Virus record (IMG/VR): IMGVR_UViG_3300013131_000274
Span: 1-22,118 of that record
DNA length: 22,118 bases
DNA from: a virus
Direction: 5' to 3' (one strand)
Shown: positions 7,808 through 17,684 of the stretch, one piece after another
Numbering within the stretch: the stretch's first letter is position 1
How the letters are laid out: the number at the start of each line of letters is the position of its first letter
Made by a program: the position numbers and the translations under genes
Notes under the pieces: generated by a model
Seen by the model: the letters and a program-made list of their open reading frames with translations, nothing else
What the model was told of the DNA's origin: nothing
Databases searched by the model: none

Positions 7808-10800
7808 TTAAACATTAAATTGATTACCAGAAACATCGTTAACTTCAACCGGTGATACGCCATCTGCATTAACTTGATTAACTCCATTGCTACGTAATTT
7901 TGAGCCAATATATCTAGATTGATTAAATCCTGATGTTCTAAACAATTTCACAACCGAACTAGGTTCGATAAACGGTAATATTGGTTCAAATGCCCAATCT
8001 GGGACAGGATCATTTGATTTTTTATATGCATAATCTGAACCTTTATATTTTATTGCTTGTGTCAATGTAGATATAACCGTAGTCTGTTCATCAATTGATG
8101 TATTAAAATTAATTATTCTAGCTAGCTGTGTGTTATTTTGAATGTTATCCGAAGTTAAATTTTTAATTAAATTTAATTTATTTTGTTGTATCGGCACTGC
8201 ATTAAATACTGATACTGGTACAACTGAATCTTTTATTGTTAATGTGTCGTCAACTGAAATAATTTCTGCAGATTTACCTATATCCTTTAATTCAACTGCT
8301 CGCAATATTGCCGCATTGGTATCAATAGTAGAATCGATTGCAGTAACATCTTCTAATACCGTATCTTTGCTTCGTTCTAATAAAGTAGGATGTAATAATA
8401 CTCCAGTAATTTTTTCAGCTCGGGCAGGTAATAATTGTTCTAGTTGTTGAAAAAATGATAAATCAAACCAAGAAAATAATTTTATAAATTCATTGATGTC
8501 AGTACGACTATTATATTGTTTCCAAAAATCATATGATTTCTTTTTTAATTTAGGATATGATCTTTTCTCCGTCGGGCCCGGATCTCCAACATAATCATTT
8601 AAATCAATATATCCAAAATAATTCATGATATCCTCATCAATCATAGTTTGTGGAGAAAAATATACACCTAAACGTTTACTATCAATTGCAGTGTCATCAT
8701 ATTCTCCAATTGATTTTAAAACAGTTGCATCTAATGTTGAATCTGGTAATGTAGAACTTTCAACACGAACTTTGTTGTCGTCATATACAGATCCACCCAA
8801 TGATACCGATTGATTATAGTGAGTTTCTTCAATTAAATCATATGGTGTATTTGTAGACCAATTTGCAAATGAAGCAGATGATCCAATCTTCAATAATTGT
8901 ATTCCCAATGAACCACTAATTACCGAATGATCTATTTTTTCAGTTAATGGTAATCTAAATATTAATTCACTATTAGCATCTGTATTACCATTATATGCTT
9001 TTGGTGCATTAACATGATCATTGAAAACTTCATTAGAAAGAGATGATGTCCAAAAACGAAGTTCTTGAAGCTGTCCTTGCAATCTAGAACCAGATGTATT
9101 AACTCCAATATTTAATGTACCTGAATTTCCAAATGATGCAGTTGCAGATGCGGATACTGATGATACAATTTTTCCAAATTTAGATTTTTTTGCAACGATT
9201 TCTAATTTGTTATCAACTGTTCTTAACAATGTACTTATCCACCCACCGTCGAATAATTCAATTTGACCCGAACCAGTTCCATTTATCTGTATATTTCCTA
9301 GGTTTCCACTTTCATATTCTAATGTTACTACATTACTTCCTATAGTATATAGTGTCATCGTAGTCGGTAATAATGGATTACTATATACATCATCAGTTTT
9401 CATTCTCAACTCAACTGATTGTATAGGTTGCTTATAATTTACTTGTAAACTACCGGATACATTATTTATTAAATCTAATGCATAATGTGATACCGGACGT
9501 TCATATACTGGTATTCGCCCATCGGCTCTAGGACCACCATATTCATTAATTGATATGATAGATTTAGGAATACCATAACACGACATTAATGCATGTATAC
9601 TACGTTTAGTACCTTTTGTTTTTAATAGTAATGGTAAATTATTAACAATTCGACGCCATGTAGCATATGTTAAATCTTTGCTACTAACCGATTCATTCAA
9701 TATACTATTCGAACCTGTTACAGCAGTTCCTGTTTCATTTATTCCAAATACATATTTCCATAAATCATCAGTTTGTCTACCATCAACTAAATTCCATCCG
9801 AACTGTTTAGCCACGGAATATAATAATTCGTTTGGCATACCGCTTCTAGGATTTTCATCTCGTTTATGTATACTAGACATATGTTTTATGTACGTGTATA
9901 ATATATCAAAATGTTGTCCTAACATATCAGCAAACAATTGTACATTTTCTACATCATTGCCATCACGTACATGTAATGGAATCATGTTTCTTAAAGAATT
10001 AATGTTTTTTTGATCATATAGTGATGCCGTAGCATACAAGGAATTATACCAAGTAATAAACTGAGAACTAGTAACACTTAGCAATGTGTTTGATACATGG
10101 GGAGCCGTAGTTATATAACTACCAGTAATGTCAGGTACCGTCGCAAATTCTAACGGTATATCATGCGTAGATAATTTAACTGAACTACTAACATTATACA
10201 GATATCTTTCAAATGAATCATACCCGCCAATTAAATTGTCAATTTTTGTTTGTATGTCTAATGCATTTGTTGTAGCTACTGTAGTATTATTAACTAATGC
10301 CACCGATGCACTCTGTGCTGTATACTGTTCTAATAAATTTAATTTATATCTAAAATTTTCAACACGTTCGGCAGCTGAACTATAAAATACAAAATTATTA
10401 AAATCTGAAAAATCTATATTTAACTGCATTCCGCTTAGGCTACCTGAAAAATATGAATCGATCAGCTGTTGTGATGTTGTAGGCGATGTACTTAACAAAT
10501 CAGACCATGACTTATAATCAGTATTTGAATTGCTGTTTTGTATTGTTATAGCCTCAAAGTTTGGAGTTGAAAAATCAATATATGTCTTAACAATGACATC
10601 TGGCAATAAATTAACATGATCTATATATGAAGGTTTTATTTCTTCAACTATCCAACATTTATAATCAAGTAAAATATTTTCTGGTAATGGATCTAATAAT
10701 TTAACATATAAAAAATTATTAACTACAACACTATTAACAAAAACAAATGTTTGATTGCGACTGAAATTTAATATATATGATTTATATAATTTATCAGGAT

Positions 10801-11311
10801 CATTAGATTCTATAACAGTTTGTTTAACTGTGTTAGCAAAATTAATTAACTGTTGTTTACTTGTTTGATTAATAGATTCATTTGTAAATGAAATTAATTT
10901 CAATTTAATTTCAGTACGATCTGGAGAAATTTCATCTATTACTAAATATTGTTGCTTATATGATCCAATTAAATTGTTAAAAAAATTAAAAAGAATAGTA
11001 TAATTACCAGATGATAATTGTAAGTCTTTAAATAAATTTAGCGTATTTACCGTAAAATAATCTAAATTATTTATTGTACTATTAGTTGGTAAATAATGTT
11101 GACCCGAAATTAACTCATGAATACCAGTAATCCAAGATTTTCCGGAATAAACATGAAATTCTTTAATAAAATCTGATGATAATTTTAATGAATCTACAGA
11201 AGCTTCATATCGTAAAGAAGTTAATGAATTTTTAATATCGGGCAAACGATCAGCACTAATGCCTTTTTTTGCATTTAATATTTCATTGATGTTTTTATAC
11301 TGCGTTAGCAT
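7808..11311 (-). CDS. Large tail/baseplate protein with internal lectin-like domain
   Basis: 1167 aa, the largest protein here. Residues about 490-580 carry a helical region with NELLYSVAKQFGWNLVDG, then RRIVNNLPLLLKTKGTKRSI and HALMSCYGIP, a pattern I associate with phage tail proteins of the P2 gpI-like group that link the baseplate to fibres. Residues about 630-800 form a concanavalin/LamG-like stretch ending in LQELRFWTSSLSNEVFNDH and LIFRLPLTEKID. The N-terminal 480 residues and C-terminal 350 are unrecognised; the C-terminal part is helical and includes YPKLKKKSYDFWKQYNSRTD. By size and by position after gp25 and gp6 it could fill the role of T4 gp7 (1032 aa), but sequence similarity to gp7 cannot be claimed. 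A TATAAATA motif precedes it. Confidence 0.6.
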   Translation of the reverse strand: MLTQYKNINEILNAKKGISADRLPDIKNSLTSLRYEASVDSLKLSSDFIKEFHVYSGKSWITGIHELISGQHYLPTNSTINNLDYFTVNTLNLFKDLQLSSGNYTILFNFFNNLIGSYKQQYLVIDEISPDRTEIKLKLISFTNESINQTSKQQLINFANTVKQTVIESNDPDKLYKSYILNFSRNQTFVFVNSVVVNNFLYVKLLDPLPENILLDYKCWIVEEIKPSYIDHVNLLPDVIVKTYIDFSTPNFEAITIQNSNSNTDYKSWSDLLSTSPTTSQQLIDSYFSGSLSGMQLNIDFSDFNNFVFYSSAAERVENFRYKLNLLEQYTAQSASVALVNNTTVATTNALDIQTKIDNLIGGYDSFERYLYNVSSSVKLSTHDIPLEFATVPDITGSYITTAPHVSNTLLSVTSSQFITWYNSLYATASLYDQKNINSLRNMIPLHVRDGNDVENVQLFADMLGQHFDILYTYIKHMSSIHKRDENPRSGMPNELLYSVAKQFGWNLVDGRQTDDLWKYVFGINETGTAVTGSNSILNESVSSKDLTYATWRRIVNNLPLLLKTKGTKRSIHALMSCYGIPKSIISINEYGGPRADGRIPVYERPVSHYALDLINNVSGSLQVNYKQPIQSVELRMKTDDVYSNPLLPTTMTLYTIGSNVVTLEYESGNLGNIQINGTGSGQIELFDGGWISTLLRTVDNKLEIVAKKSKFGKIVSSVSASATASFGNSGTLNIGVNTSGSRLQGQLQELRFWTSSLSNEVFNDHVNAPKAYNGNTDANSELIFRLPLTEKIDHSVISGSLGIQLLKIGSSASFANWSTNTPYDLIEETHYNQSVSLGGSVYDDNKVRVESSTLPDSTLDATVLKSIGEYDDTAIDSKRLGVYFSPQTMIDEDIMNYFGYIDLNDYVGDPGPTEKRSYPKLKKKSYDFWKQYNSRTDINEFIKLFSWFDLSFFQQLEQLLPARAEKITGVLLHPTLLERSKDTVLEDVTAIDSTIDTNAAILRAVELKDIGKSAEIISVDDTLTIKDSVVPVSVFNAVPIQQNKLNLIKNLTSDNIQNNTQLARIINFNTSIDEQTTVISTLTQAIKYKGSDYAYKKSNDPVPDWAFEPILPFIEPSSVVKLFRTSGFNQSRYIGSKLRSNGVNQVNADGVSPVEVNDVSGNQFNV

Positions 11312-11338
11312 TAAATAATACTTCTAAATTTAATTTTA

Positions 11339-13741
11339 TTATTGCGCGTTTAGATATTTATATTTTAAATTATTTATCGATGCATAGTAATCTGAAAACA
11401 TAATCATATTATAATATTTTGGAGTCCATGAACTATATGTATCGTTTAATATACTATATTGCGAAGGTTGTAACGATCCACGTGGATTAGCTGTTAATTT
11501 ATCATTATTTAAACTGATAGTTCTAGGTATAAACTTATTATTAATATAATTACCAATTGGTAGTTCATTTGGTGCATTTTTGGAAGTATCAGCTGATATT
11601 AGTAATTGCGTGTTTTCTGATACAGATAATAAACCAGTATATTGATCTGGTATATTAGGTTGCGGTAACCAATCTTTTGCTAGCTCAGAATCATTATTTA
11701 GCCCATATAATGGATATGATCCATAATAATATGGATTATCATTCATTATGTTCGGAACGTCGAATTTAAATTTATTAATATTGCTTGGTGAAACATCACG
11801 AGTTGAGTCAACCACAGGACATTTAACTACAGAAATTTGCCAATCGACACTTGTTATATCACAAGGCCTTGTTGCTGCTGCATGCAATGTAAATGGCAGT
11901 GTTTTATTCTTGATATTTGATTGTTTAATACTATACATTAATGCCGGTGGTACTATATATTCAAATTGTAATGTTTTTTCTTCGTCATTTATTGAGTTAA
12001 AATCTGATAAATCAGTGAAAAATTGTGGGTTTAGATCTCCTGTCTGCATATTATCACTGAAATCTCGAATAATACTAGCAAGTATTGGCATATTATAAGT
12101 CGTCGAGTCACCACGCTTTAATTTGAAATACTCAATAATTCTATCTTTATTAGTACTATTTCCACTATTATCGCTAGTATCTACATATCCTGGATAAAAC
12201 ATATTACCATAATGTTCACAACCCTTTAAATCTATTTGTTTCTTATCGCTAATTATATTGTTGTCGACTATAAACTTAGAAAAGTTATTAAAACGGCGTC
12301 TCAATTCCGTGGCAACTAAATTATTATAACGTGCTACAAACTGTTTAGTAACCGATAATAACTGATCGGTATTAATATTACGCGCGCTATCACCTATTTT
12401 TATATTTCCGACTAAACGATTACCGATGCCGGCACGTATTATTTTTTTTAATTCGTCATCTTTTAAGTTCGGATTCTTTTTTCTAGTATCATTATTGGCC
12501 CAATCCGATACCCCATCTGCTAATGCTCCTGTATAATCATAATCATTCTTATATGCTTTTTTTAAATAATTAGCTAACTCATGTTGGTGATTATTTAATG
12601 CAACACCGAAACCTAAGTTATAAGCCTGGTTTTTATTAACATAGCGAACGCGACCAATTTCGTCGATATCGAAAACTCGACTCATTTCACTTTTATATAG
12701 ATTATATGCCTTTGTAGAATTGGTACCCCATAAATCTTTGTCGGGGTCGCCGCCCTTATAATGGTCCCAGATACCACGACCAAACCAGTTGTTGTAATTT
12801 TCTTCTGTTTCTTTCCGACCTATTACATATCGTTCCAACATACCAAAATGCATTTTGGTATAATAAAAATATAATTCTGGATCTGAATAAACTTCTTTTT
12901 CAATATCATCGATTATATTTTTATATAAAATATATTGAGCATCGGGGCGAGATCCACCTAGTTGTCTTTGATATGAGTCTTTATCTGGTTTTTTATCAAT
13001 TAATGCAAATGACAACATCGGTGATATATAATTATTTGTAGATTGTTTTGCCCCAAATACAGACGTTTGTGCTGTATCTAAACTTAAGCGTAATAAAAAT
13101 GCCGATGTATTAATAGTTGGGGAAGTTGTAGTATTTTGATAAAACTCACTCGAGTTTGGAACAGATTTATCTGCTGTTGGTTTATATTTAACAGAAACTT
13201 TAAATTTAATCGTATTAATTTCATCTTTAACCGTTAACAACCCATTTAGTGAATCTAAATATGATAACAATGATTCATTGATAGTATACGTAGACCCATC
13301 TTCTTGTTCAGCATTTTGTTCGTTTACTAATTTTGTAATTTTTGTATATGTAAAGTCATTTGCATCGTTTGCATCGTCGAGACTTCTATTAAATCCTTTA
13401 TCAATTACTCGTACGGTGATTGATTGTCCACTTGCTAATTTAAGTTTACGATCAATTATATTTGGTAATGCGCTACTAAAATCGATTAAATTAACATCAA
13501 AATTTACCGGTTTAATAGATCTAGTACCCAATGGGACAACTGGAAATTTGAAGTATGCGAACCTAGTATTAACTGCATTAATAAACTGTTCTAAACTAAA
13601 TTTAGGAACAATTGGAGCTATATTTAATGTAGATTTTTTTGGATCTGAATCTTTTAAATTAAATTCAATATTGCCAGCAGTATTTCTAATATTGCTGTCA
13701 TTATCATTATTTAATCCTTTTAAATTATTATTATTACTCAT
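11339..13741 (-). CDS. Unrecognised 800-aa protein in the baseplate gene block
   Basis: I do not recognise this protein. It is 800 aa, with no signal peptide or membrane segment, an Asn/Asp/Lys/Tyr-rich composition and a polar, probably disordered N-terminus (about 1-45). Residues 45-200 appear beta-rich. Residues about 260-520 are more helical and aromatic, with WFGRGIWDHYKGGDPDKDLW, a long charged helical run, and TELRRRFNNFSKFI. The C-terminal third is beta-rich and proline-containing, ending in YYNMIMFSDYYASINNLKYK. It lies between the DNRLRE-like protein (1-nt gap) and the 1167-aa tail protein (27-nt gap), and shares their direction. A structural role in baseplate or proximal tail fibre is inferred from position and size only. 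Confidence 0.55.
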   Translation of the reverse strand: MSNNNNLKGLNNDNDSNIRNTAGNIEFNLKDSDPKKSTLNIAPIVPKFSLEQFINAVNTRFAYFKFPVVPLGTRSIKPVNFDVNLIDFSSALPNIIDRKLKLASGQSITVRVIDKGFNRSLDDANDANDFTYTKITKLVNEQNAEQEDGSTYTINESLLSYLDSLNGLLTVKDEINTIKFKVSVKYKPTADKSVPNSSEFYQNTTTSPTINTSAFLLRLSLDTAQTSVFGAKQSTNNYISPMLSFALIDKKPDKDSYQRQLGGSRPDAQYILYKNIIDDIEKEVYSDPELYFYYTKMHFGMLERYVIGRKETEENYNNWFGRGIWDHYKGGDPDKDLWGTNSTKAYNLYKSEMSRVFDIDEIGRVRYVNKNQAYNLGFGVALNNHQHELANYLKKAYKNDYDYTGALADGVSDWANNDTRKKNPNLKDDELKKIIRAGIGNRLVGNIKIGDSARNINTDQLLSVTKQFVARYNNLVATELRRRFNNFSKFIVDNNIISDKKQIDLKGCEHYGNMFYPGYVDTSDNSGNSTNKDRIIEYFKLKRGDSTTYNMPILASIIRDFSDNMQTGDLNPQFFTDLSDFNSINDEEKTLQFEYIVPPALMYSIKQSNIKNKTLPFTLHAAATRPCDITSVDWQISVVKCPVVDSTRDVSPSNINKFKFDVPNIMNDNPYYYGSYPLYGLNNDSELAKDWLPQPNIPDQYTGLLSVSENTQLLISADTSKNAPNELPIGNYINNKFIPRTISLNNDKLTANPRGSLQPSQYSILNDTYSSWTPKYYNMIMFSDYYASINNLKYKYLNAQ
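11355..11362 (-). promoter_or_regulatory. Candidate T4-type late promoter box TATAAATA
   Basis: A perfect minus-strand TATAAATA, the T4 late -10 box recognised by gp55-containing polymerase, lies 44 nt before the start of the 1167-aa gene, inside the 3' end of the 800-aa gene. A gp55-like sigma is encoded in this window, which makes the motif relevant. In DNA this rich in A/T an 8-mer of this type also occurs by chance (another lies inside a coding region near 5245), so support is modest. Confidence 0.3.
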
Positions 13742-13742
13742 A

Positions 13743-14861
13743 TTATCTAACTACTTTAAAATATATTTGATCTGTAATATATTGTTCCTCAAATCCGTTA
13801 ACTATTTTTAATTCTAAACGATAATAACGTTCTGGCATAAAACCGTTAAAATCCATATGAATATAATTGCTAGTTGAATCACAACTTAATTTAGTATAAA
13901 TATTATCATACGGAATTATCGTTTCATCTGTAGCAGCATCTAAAACCGTATAATATGTAGTACTAGGTAAATATTTAACTGTTTGTTGTGGAAATAAATT
14001 GGTAGGAGATTTTTGCGGATATTTATCGCGAGCAAATATACGAATTTTAGCAATTTCTGTGTCTTTATACGTTGGTTTAATGCGAGTATATACAATAAAT
14101 GACTCTGTATTAGCTGAGGTTAAAGATCCTGTTGTAAAAGTGCTGTTATCCCAATACATAGTTAGTCTAGGAACATATATTGTATTGGTTTCTTTTGAAA
14201 AATATTGTATATATCCACTAACTGATTGATCTAATTCATTTTCATCAGAAAATTGTAATAAAAATCCATAATTAGGTATTGATGCCCCACCACTACCGCT
14301 TAACCACAATTTAACCGCAGCAGTTACATCCATATTAATATCGGTTGGTTGATATGAAAACGATTGAGATGTTATCAACCCTGATGTTGATGCCCCTGAC
14401 GCAGATTGAAACATCCATGATCCTCCTTTACCTGAGCCTGATATATACAATGTACTACTAGAAATTTGTACATTCTGACTGCTAGATATCCAGTAACTTC
14501 CGGTGGTAGGTCCGTTCCACGATACTCCATCTACTGTTAATGCAGAATCCATACCCGTACCATTTATCCAGTCTTGTGCTAATATTTTTGCAACAATATC
14601 ATATTCAGCTGGTAAGTATTTTGCATCTGACGTATATAGTTGTAATACAAATCTACAATCATTAACTGTTTTATTGTATTTTGATAATGAAGCCGAAATT
14701 TCAGTTTGATCAAATTTAATTACGGATCTAGATTTTAATAAATTACTACCCGATGTATTTAAACGCTTTCCAATTTCAAGTGTCTCATTTAACCCCATGT
14801 TAATATGTATAGCAGACTCATGTATCGTAGCATCTTTTTCAGCATAAAATATCTTAAACAT
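13743..14861 (-). CDS. Structural protein with DNRLRE-like N-terminal domain
   Basis: 372 aa. The N-terminus reads YAEKDATIHESAIHINMGLN, then LEIGKRL and SRSVIKFD, which resembles the DNRLRE-type beta domain (a 'D-T-I-x-E ... N-x-G ... L-x-I-G ... R-x-x-I-K-F-D' pattern) found in surface and virion proteins. Residues 100-250 are rich in Ser and Gly and include PTDINMDVTAAVKLWLSG, which is also typical of that fold. The last 120 residues (VYTRIKPTYKDTEIAKIRIF onward) form a second beta-rich domain. It follows gp6 by 10 nt, with a good Shine-Dalgarno (AAAAGGAA) in the gp6 C-terminal codons, so it is probably made with the wedge proteins. Probable baseplate or fibre-attachment component; the fold assignment is by eye. 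Confidence 0.6.
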   Translation of the reverse strand: MFKIFYAEKDATIHESAIHINMGLNETLEIGKRLNTSGSNLLKSRSVIKFDQTEISASLSKYNKTVNDCRFVLQLYTSDAKYLPAEYDIVAKILAQDWINGTGMDSALTVDGVSWNGPTTGSYWISSSQNVQISSSTLYISGSGKGGSWMFQSASGASTSGLITSQSFSYQPTDINMDVTAAVKLWLSGSGGASIPNYGFLLQFSDENELDQSVSGYIQYFSKETNTIYVPRLTMYWDNSTFTTGSLTSANTESFIVYTRIKPTYKDTEIAKIRIFARDKYPQKSPTNLFPQQTVKYLPSTTYYTVLDAATDETIIPYDNIYTKLSCDSTSNYIHMDFNGFMPERYYRLELKIVNGFEEQYITDQIYFKVVR

Positions 14862-14871
14862 ATAATTCCTT

Positions 14872-16740
14872 TTAATAATTTTCTACTTTACCTCGTATAT
14901 CTTGATTTGGATATTTTATTTCAAATATACTAGGATCCAATGCTGGAAATAAAACTTTGTTTTTAGTAGCAGCCTGTAAATCATATTTATTACCAGAATA
15001 TCCTAAATCTACATCATATAAATTTTTAATATCAATACTACGAACTGACTGTACGCCTTTGATATTAGCAATTGTAGTATAAATATCAGATTCCAATATT
15101 GGCTGATTGATTTGCCAACGTTCTATATCAAAGAATTGTTTTAATGCTTCGGTACATTTCAATAAAACTTCATTGCTGTTAAAATTTGGTAATACCGCTA
15201 TCGTATAATCAATACCTAAATTAATAACATATGCATCTTTTATATTAACAGCATCAGTTAATATTCTATAATGATTTAAATAAGTTTTTAAATTTTCTTG
15301 TATTGCACTATTTGCTGTTACTAATTGTTTTTGATTATTATAACATAACACATACATGTTTAATGCTAACGGATTTCCAGTTTTTTGTTGTTGTGCAGGT
15401 TGGTTATCTGGAACTATATATGCTTTTGATATACTGCCGTATTTAGCTGGCATAGCATATGCTCGAATAACATAATCTTCTAACGTAACTGCACGTAATT
15501 GAGTTGAAAAACTAGCTAACGCATTTAATTTTATTGATTCGATTGACTCGGCTGATCTGGCTCCGATAGCTGGTAATTCATTTGTTACCGAAACTGTATT
15601 TTTTATAAAATTTAACGTATTAGCATTACCAGGAAAATTAATATTATCAAAATATTGTATATCATCAATTTCAGTTAATGATTCTGATACTACATTATCG
15701 TCGATGCCATTACCTAACGTATATGTTATAGTTAATGTAGTATTGCTAGGCGCTTGTCCGTATACATTTGTATATAAAAAATTAGCAGGGTCTATATCGA
15801 TATCTGCAGATTTCCTTAAATCTAATAATCCGTTTCCTACATTAATTGGACTAGGAATTAATTCTACGTCATTACTATTAGATACCCCAGATCCGAACTG
15901 CATTTCAATCAACCCGTCATTTCTACGTTTAGTAACAAACCGTTTAGGCACGTATTTCATTTTTAATAAGTAAGGAGCTGTACTAGAATATGGAGCAGAA
16001 TTGGGGTCAGTTAATGTAGTGTTAGGTACATCATAAAATATAGTATCTTGTGCTAAATATGGAACTTCATACCAGGTATTGTCTGCAGAATCAGATACGC
16101 TAACAATATCTATTATTCCAGTACTAGGTAATACAATTTTATCATATGGTACGGCATCTTGAAATGTAAATGTTGTAGTTTTGATTTGACCACTAACAGC
16201 ACGAACTTTCTTTGATAATAAATAATAAGTAGGATTATTAGTTGCAGGATTAACTTCATATATTGTAACCTGTCTAGGGGAAACTGTAGAATCTAAATTA
16301 AAATCAATCAAATCTAATGTTCGAAATACAACCGGACCACTTTTTTGTTTTATTCTAAATCCGGGTTTAATTGATAATACATACGTGTAATCTGGAACAT
16401 AATTACTACCATTTAATTTTGCAGGTACTAATTGATATACTGTTAAATCTACATATGCTGGTTTTACATCTGATGGTGTATAACCTAATGCATGCGCCAA
16501 ATCAAATATATTAGCTCGTTCAGTTGCATGATCTAATAATGATTCTTTTAAATTCGTATCCGCATAAAATGATAATACATCTCCAACATATGCAGACATT
16601 TCTAGAAACAATGTACCTGGATCAGCTTCATTAAAATCGGTATATACAGTTGGAAAATATTGTTTAGTAAAATCTATCAAGTTCTTACGAAACTGATTAA
16701 AATCTTTACCTAAATATGATATATCTTTTTTTACTCCCAT
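14872..16740 (-). CDS. gp6: Baseplate wedge protein gp6-like (Baseplate_J family)
   Basis: 622 aa, close to T4 gp6 (660 aa). The N-terminus has the conserved gp6 pattern DFNEADPGTLFLEMSAYVGD, followed by LSFYADTNLKESLLDHATER and ALGYTPSDVKPA (about 37-95). The Baseplate_J signature lies near residues 410-435: a helix of SFSTQLRAVTLEDYVIRAYA type. A beta domain with IEMQFGSGV sits between them. In T4, gp6 dimers form the inner ring that holds the wedges together and transmit the conformational change that triggers sheath contraction. gp25 is encoded 21 nt upstream, the usual partner order. A Shine-Dalgarno AGGAT precedes the ATG. This and gp25 are the firmest evidence for a contractile tail. 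Confidence 0.93.
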   Translation of the reverse strand: MGVKKDISYLGKDFNQFRKNLIDFTKQYFPTVYTDFNEADPGTLFLEMSAYVGDVLSFYADTNLKESLLDHATERANIFDLAHALGYTPSDVKPAYVDLTVYQLVPAKLNGSNYVPDYTYVLSIKPGFRIKQKSGPVVFRTLDLIDFNLDSTVSPRQVTIYEVNPATNNPTYYLLSKKVRAVSGQIKTTTFTFQDAVPYDKIVLPSTGIIDIVSVSDSADNTWYEVPYLAQDTIFYDVPNTTLTDPNSAPYSSTAPYLLKMKYVPKRFVTKRRNDGLIEMQFGSGVSNSNDVELIPSPINVGNGLLDLRKSADIDIDPANFLYTNVYGQAPSNTTLTITYTLGNGIDDNVVSESLTEIDDIQYFDNINFPGNANTLNFIKNTVSVTNELPAIGARSAESIESIKLNALASFSTQLRAVTLEDYVIRAYAMPAKYGSISKAYIVPDNQPAQQQKTGNPLALNMYVLCYNNQKQLVTANSAIQENLKTYLNHYRILTDAVNIKDAYVINLGIDYTIAVLPNFNSNEVLLKCTEALKQFFDIERWQINQPILESDIYTTIANIKGVQSVRSIDIKNLYDVDLGYSGNKYDLQAATKNKVLFPALDPSIFEIKYPNQDIRGKVENY

Positions 16741-16758
16741 TATAATCCTATGTTTCTA

Positions 16759-16766
16759 TATTTATG
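16759..16766 (-). promoter_or_regulatory. Weak candidate late promoter box CATAAATA upstream of gp6
   Basis: The minus strand reads CATAAATA, 7 of 8 matches to the T4 late box TATAAATA, 18 nt before the gp6 start and overlapping the gp25 stop region. The distance is short: a start site about 10 nt downstream would leave a leader of under 10 nt and miss the AGGAT ribosome site. Noted only because of the gp55-like sigma factor. Confidence 0.15.
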
Positions 16767-17196
16767 ATACCGTTAACGTGCTATTATTAACTAAAATACT
16801 AATTGATTGCGGATCAAATTCACTCACTGAAAATGTTAATACTACGCGAACGGTATGTTCTAATGTAGGATCATCTTCATTTGTTTTAATATCGATAGCA
16901 TCAAATTTAATATATGGTAACCATATATTAGTAGCAGTAGATATGATATCAATTATATCTTCTTTTAGTTCATTAACATTTGGTTGAAATATTACACTTA
17001 ATAAATCACACCCAAAATTTGGCAACATGTATCGTTCGCCAATTTGCGTTAACAATAAAAATTTTAAATTTTCTTTTGCTTGTTTAGATAAATCATATAA
17101 TGTAGGAAATAATTTAGAATCTGATGTTAAACTAATACCTAAACCAACTTCAGATTTAGCTCGGGTATTGTTTACTGATTCAAATATAAATCCCAT
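16762..17196 (-). CDS. gp25: Baseplate wedge protein gp25-like (GPW/gp25 family)
   Basis: 144 aa, slightly longer than T4 gp25 (132 aa). The family core is clear: NLKFLLLTQIGERYMLPNFG (43-62), then CDLLSVIFQPN, an amphipathic helix, and a C-terminal beta region (VRVVLTFSV). Related proteins form the lysozyme-like-fold wedge element that nucleates sheath polymerisation in T4 and in type VI secretion systems (TssE). The start codon shares one base with the stop of the preceding 162-aa gene (TAATG), and a strong AAAGGAG lies 4 nt before it. gp6 follows after 21 nt, as in many contractile-tail gene clusters. Confidence 0.92.
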   Translation of the reverse strand: MGFIFESVNNTRAKSEVGLGISLTSDSKLFPTLYDLSKQAKENLKFLLLTQIGERYMLPNFGCDLLSVIFQPNVNELKEDIIDIISTATNIWLPYIKFDAIDIKTNEDDPTLEHTVRVVLTFSVSEFDPQSISILVNNSTLTVS

Positions 17197-17684
17197 TATA
17201 CTCCTTTCTTAGCATTAATTGCTTTCATCAATGCTGAATAATCTCGAGTTAATACTTGTTGTACCTCAGGAGCTACATTATATATCTTACCAGTTTCTGG
17301 ATCTTCCATTACCACTGGTGCAATAATATCAGATTTTGTATTATTTCGCATCATACCAAAATTTTTAGCATCAGCTGACGTAAATGATAATGTATCATAT
17401 GATTCATTCATCATCTCAGCATACGATTCAATTGGCATTGTTTTATCTTCAAGAGCATCGGTTTGATTTAATACAGAAGCCCATTTATTATCGTTAAATT
17501 GTACTTTTGGTTTTCTACTAGATTCAGTACGTATAACTTTTTTTGGATCTGTCTTAATGCGTTTCGGCGCTGACATTTCATTAATTGTAGATTGTAAACC
17601 TTCGCGAAGAATTTCGGTTAATTCTTCTTTTATAACTTCTCGTACTGCTACTTTTAGTGCTTTTACTAATGTTTTAGTATCCAT
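17196..17684 (-). CDS. Hypothetical helical protein, 162 aa, upstream of gp25
   Basis: I do not recognise this protein. The first 40 residues form a strongly amphipathic, charged helix (LVKALKVAVREVIKEELTEI), followed by a basic stretch (PKRIKTDPKKVIRTESSRKP, 39-58) and a mostly polar remainder. Two short helical segments stand out: YAEMMNESYDTLSFTSADAK and EVQQVLTRDYSALMKAINAK at the C-terminus. No cysteines, signal peptide or membrane segment are seen. It ends in a one-base overlap with gp25, so it is co-translated with the wedge genes. A small baseplate or assembly protein is a reasonable inference; it cannot be matched to T4 gp53 by eye. Confidence 0.6.
   Translation of the reverse strand: MDTKTLVKALKVAVREVIKEELTEILREGLQSTINEMSAPKRIKTDPKKVIRTESSRKPKVQFNDNKWASVLNQTDALEDKTMPIESYAEMMNESYDTLSFTSADAKNFGMMRNNTKSDIIAPVVMEDPETGKIYNVAPEVQQVLTRDYSALMKAINAKKGV
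17201..17207 (-). promoter_or_regulatory. Strong Shine-Dalgarno AAAGGAG for gp25
   Basis: The minus strand reads AAAGGAG-TATA-ATG. It is the best ribosome binding site in the window and lies inside the last codons of the 162-aa gene, whose TAA overlaps the gp25 ATG by one base. It fixes the gp25 start and points to translational coupling. Confidence 0.75.

Noticed and set aside
13278-13811. Plus-strand open frame of 177 codons, the longest on that strand
   Set aside because: It is antisense to the 800-aa gene and the end of the DNRLRE-like gene, has a repetitive hydrophobic Leu/Ile/Ser composition expected of a complement frame, and no Shine-Dalgarno or motif supports it.
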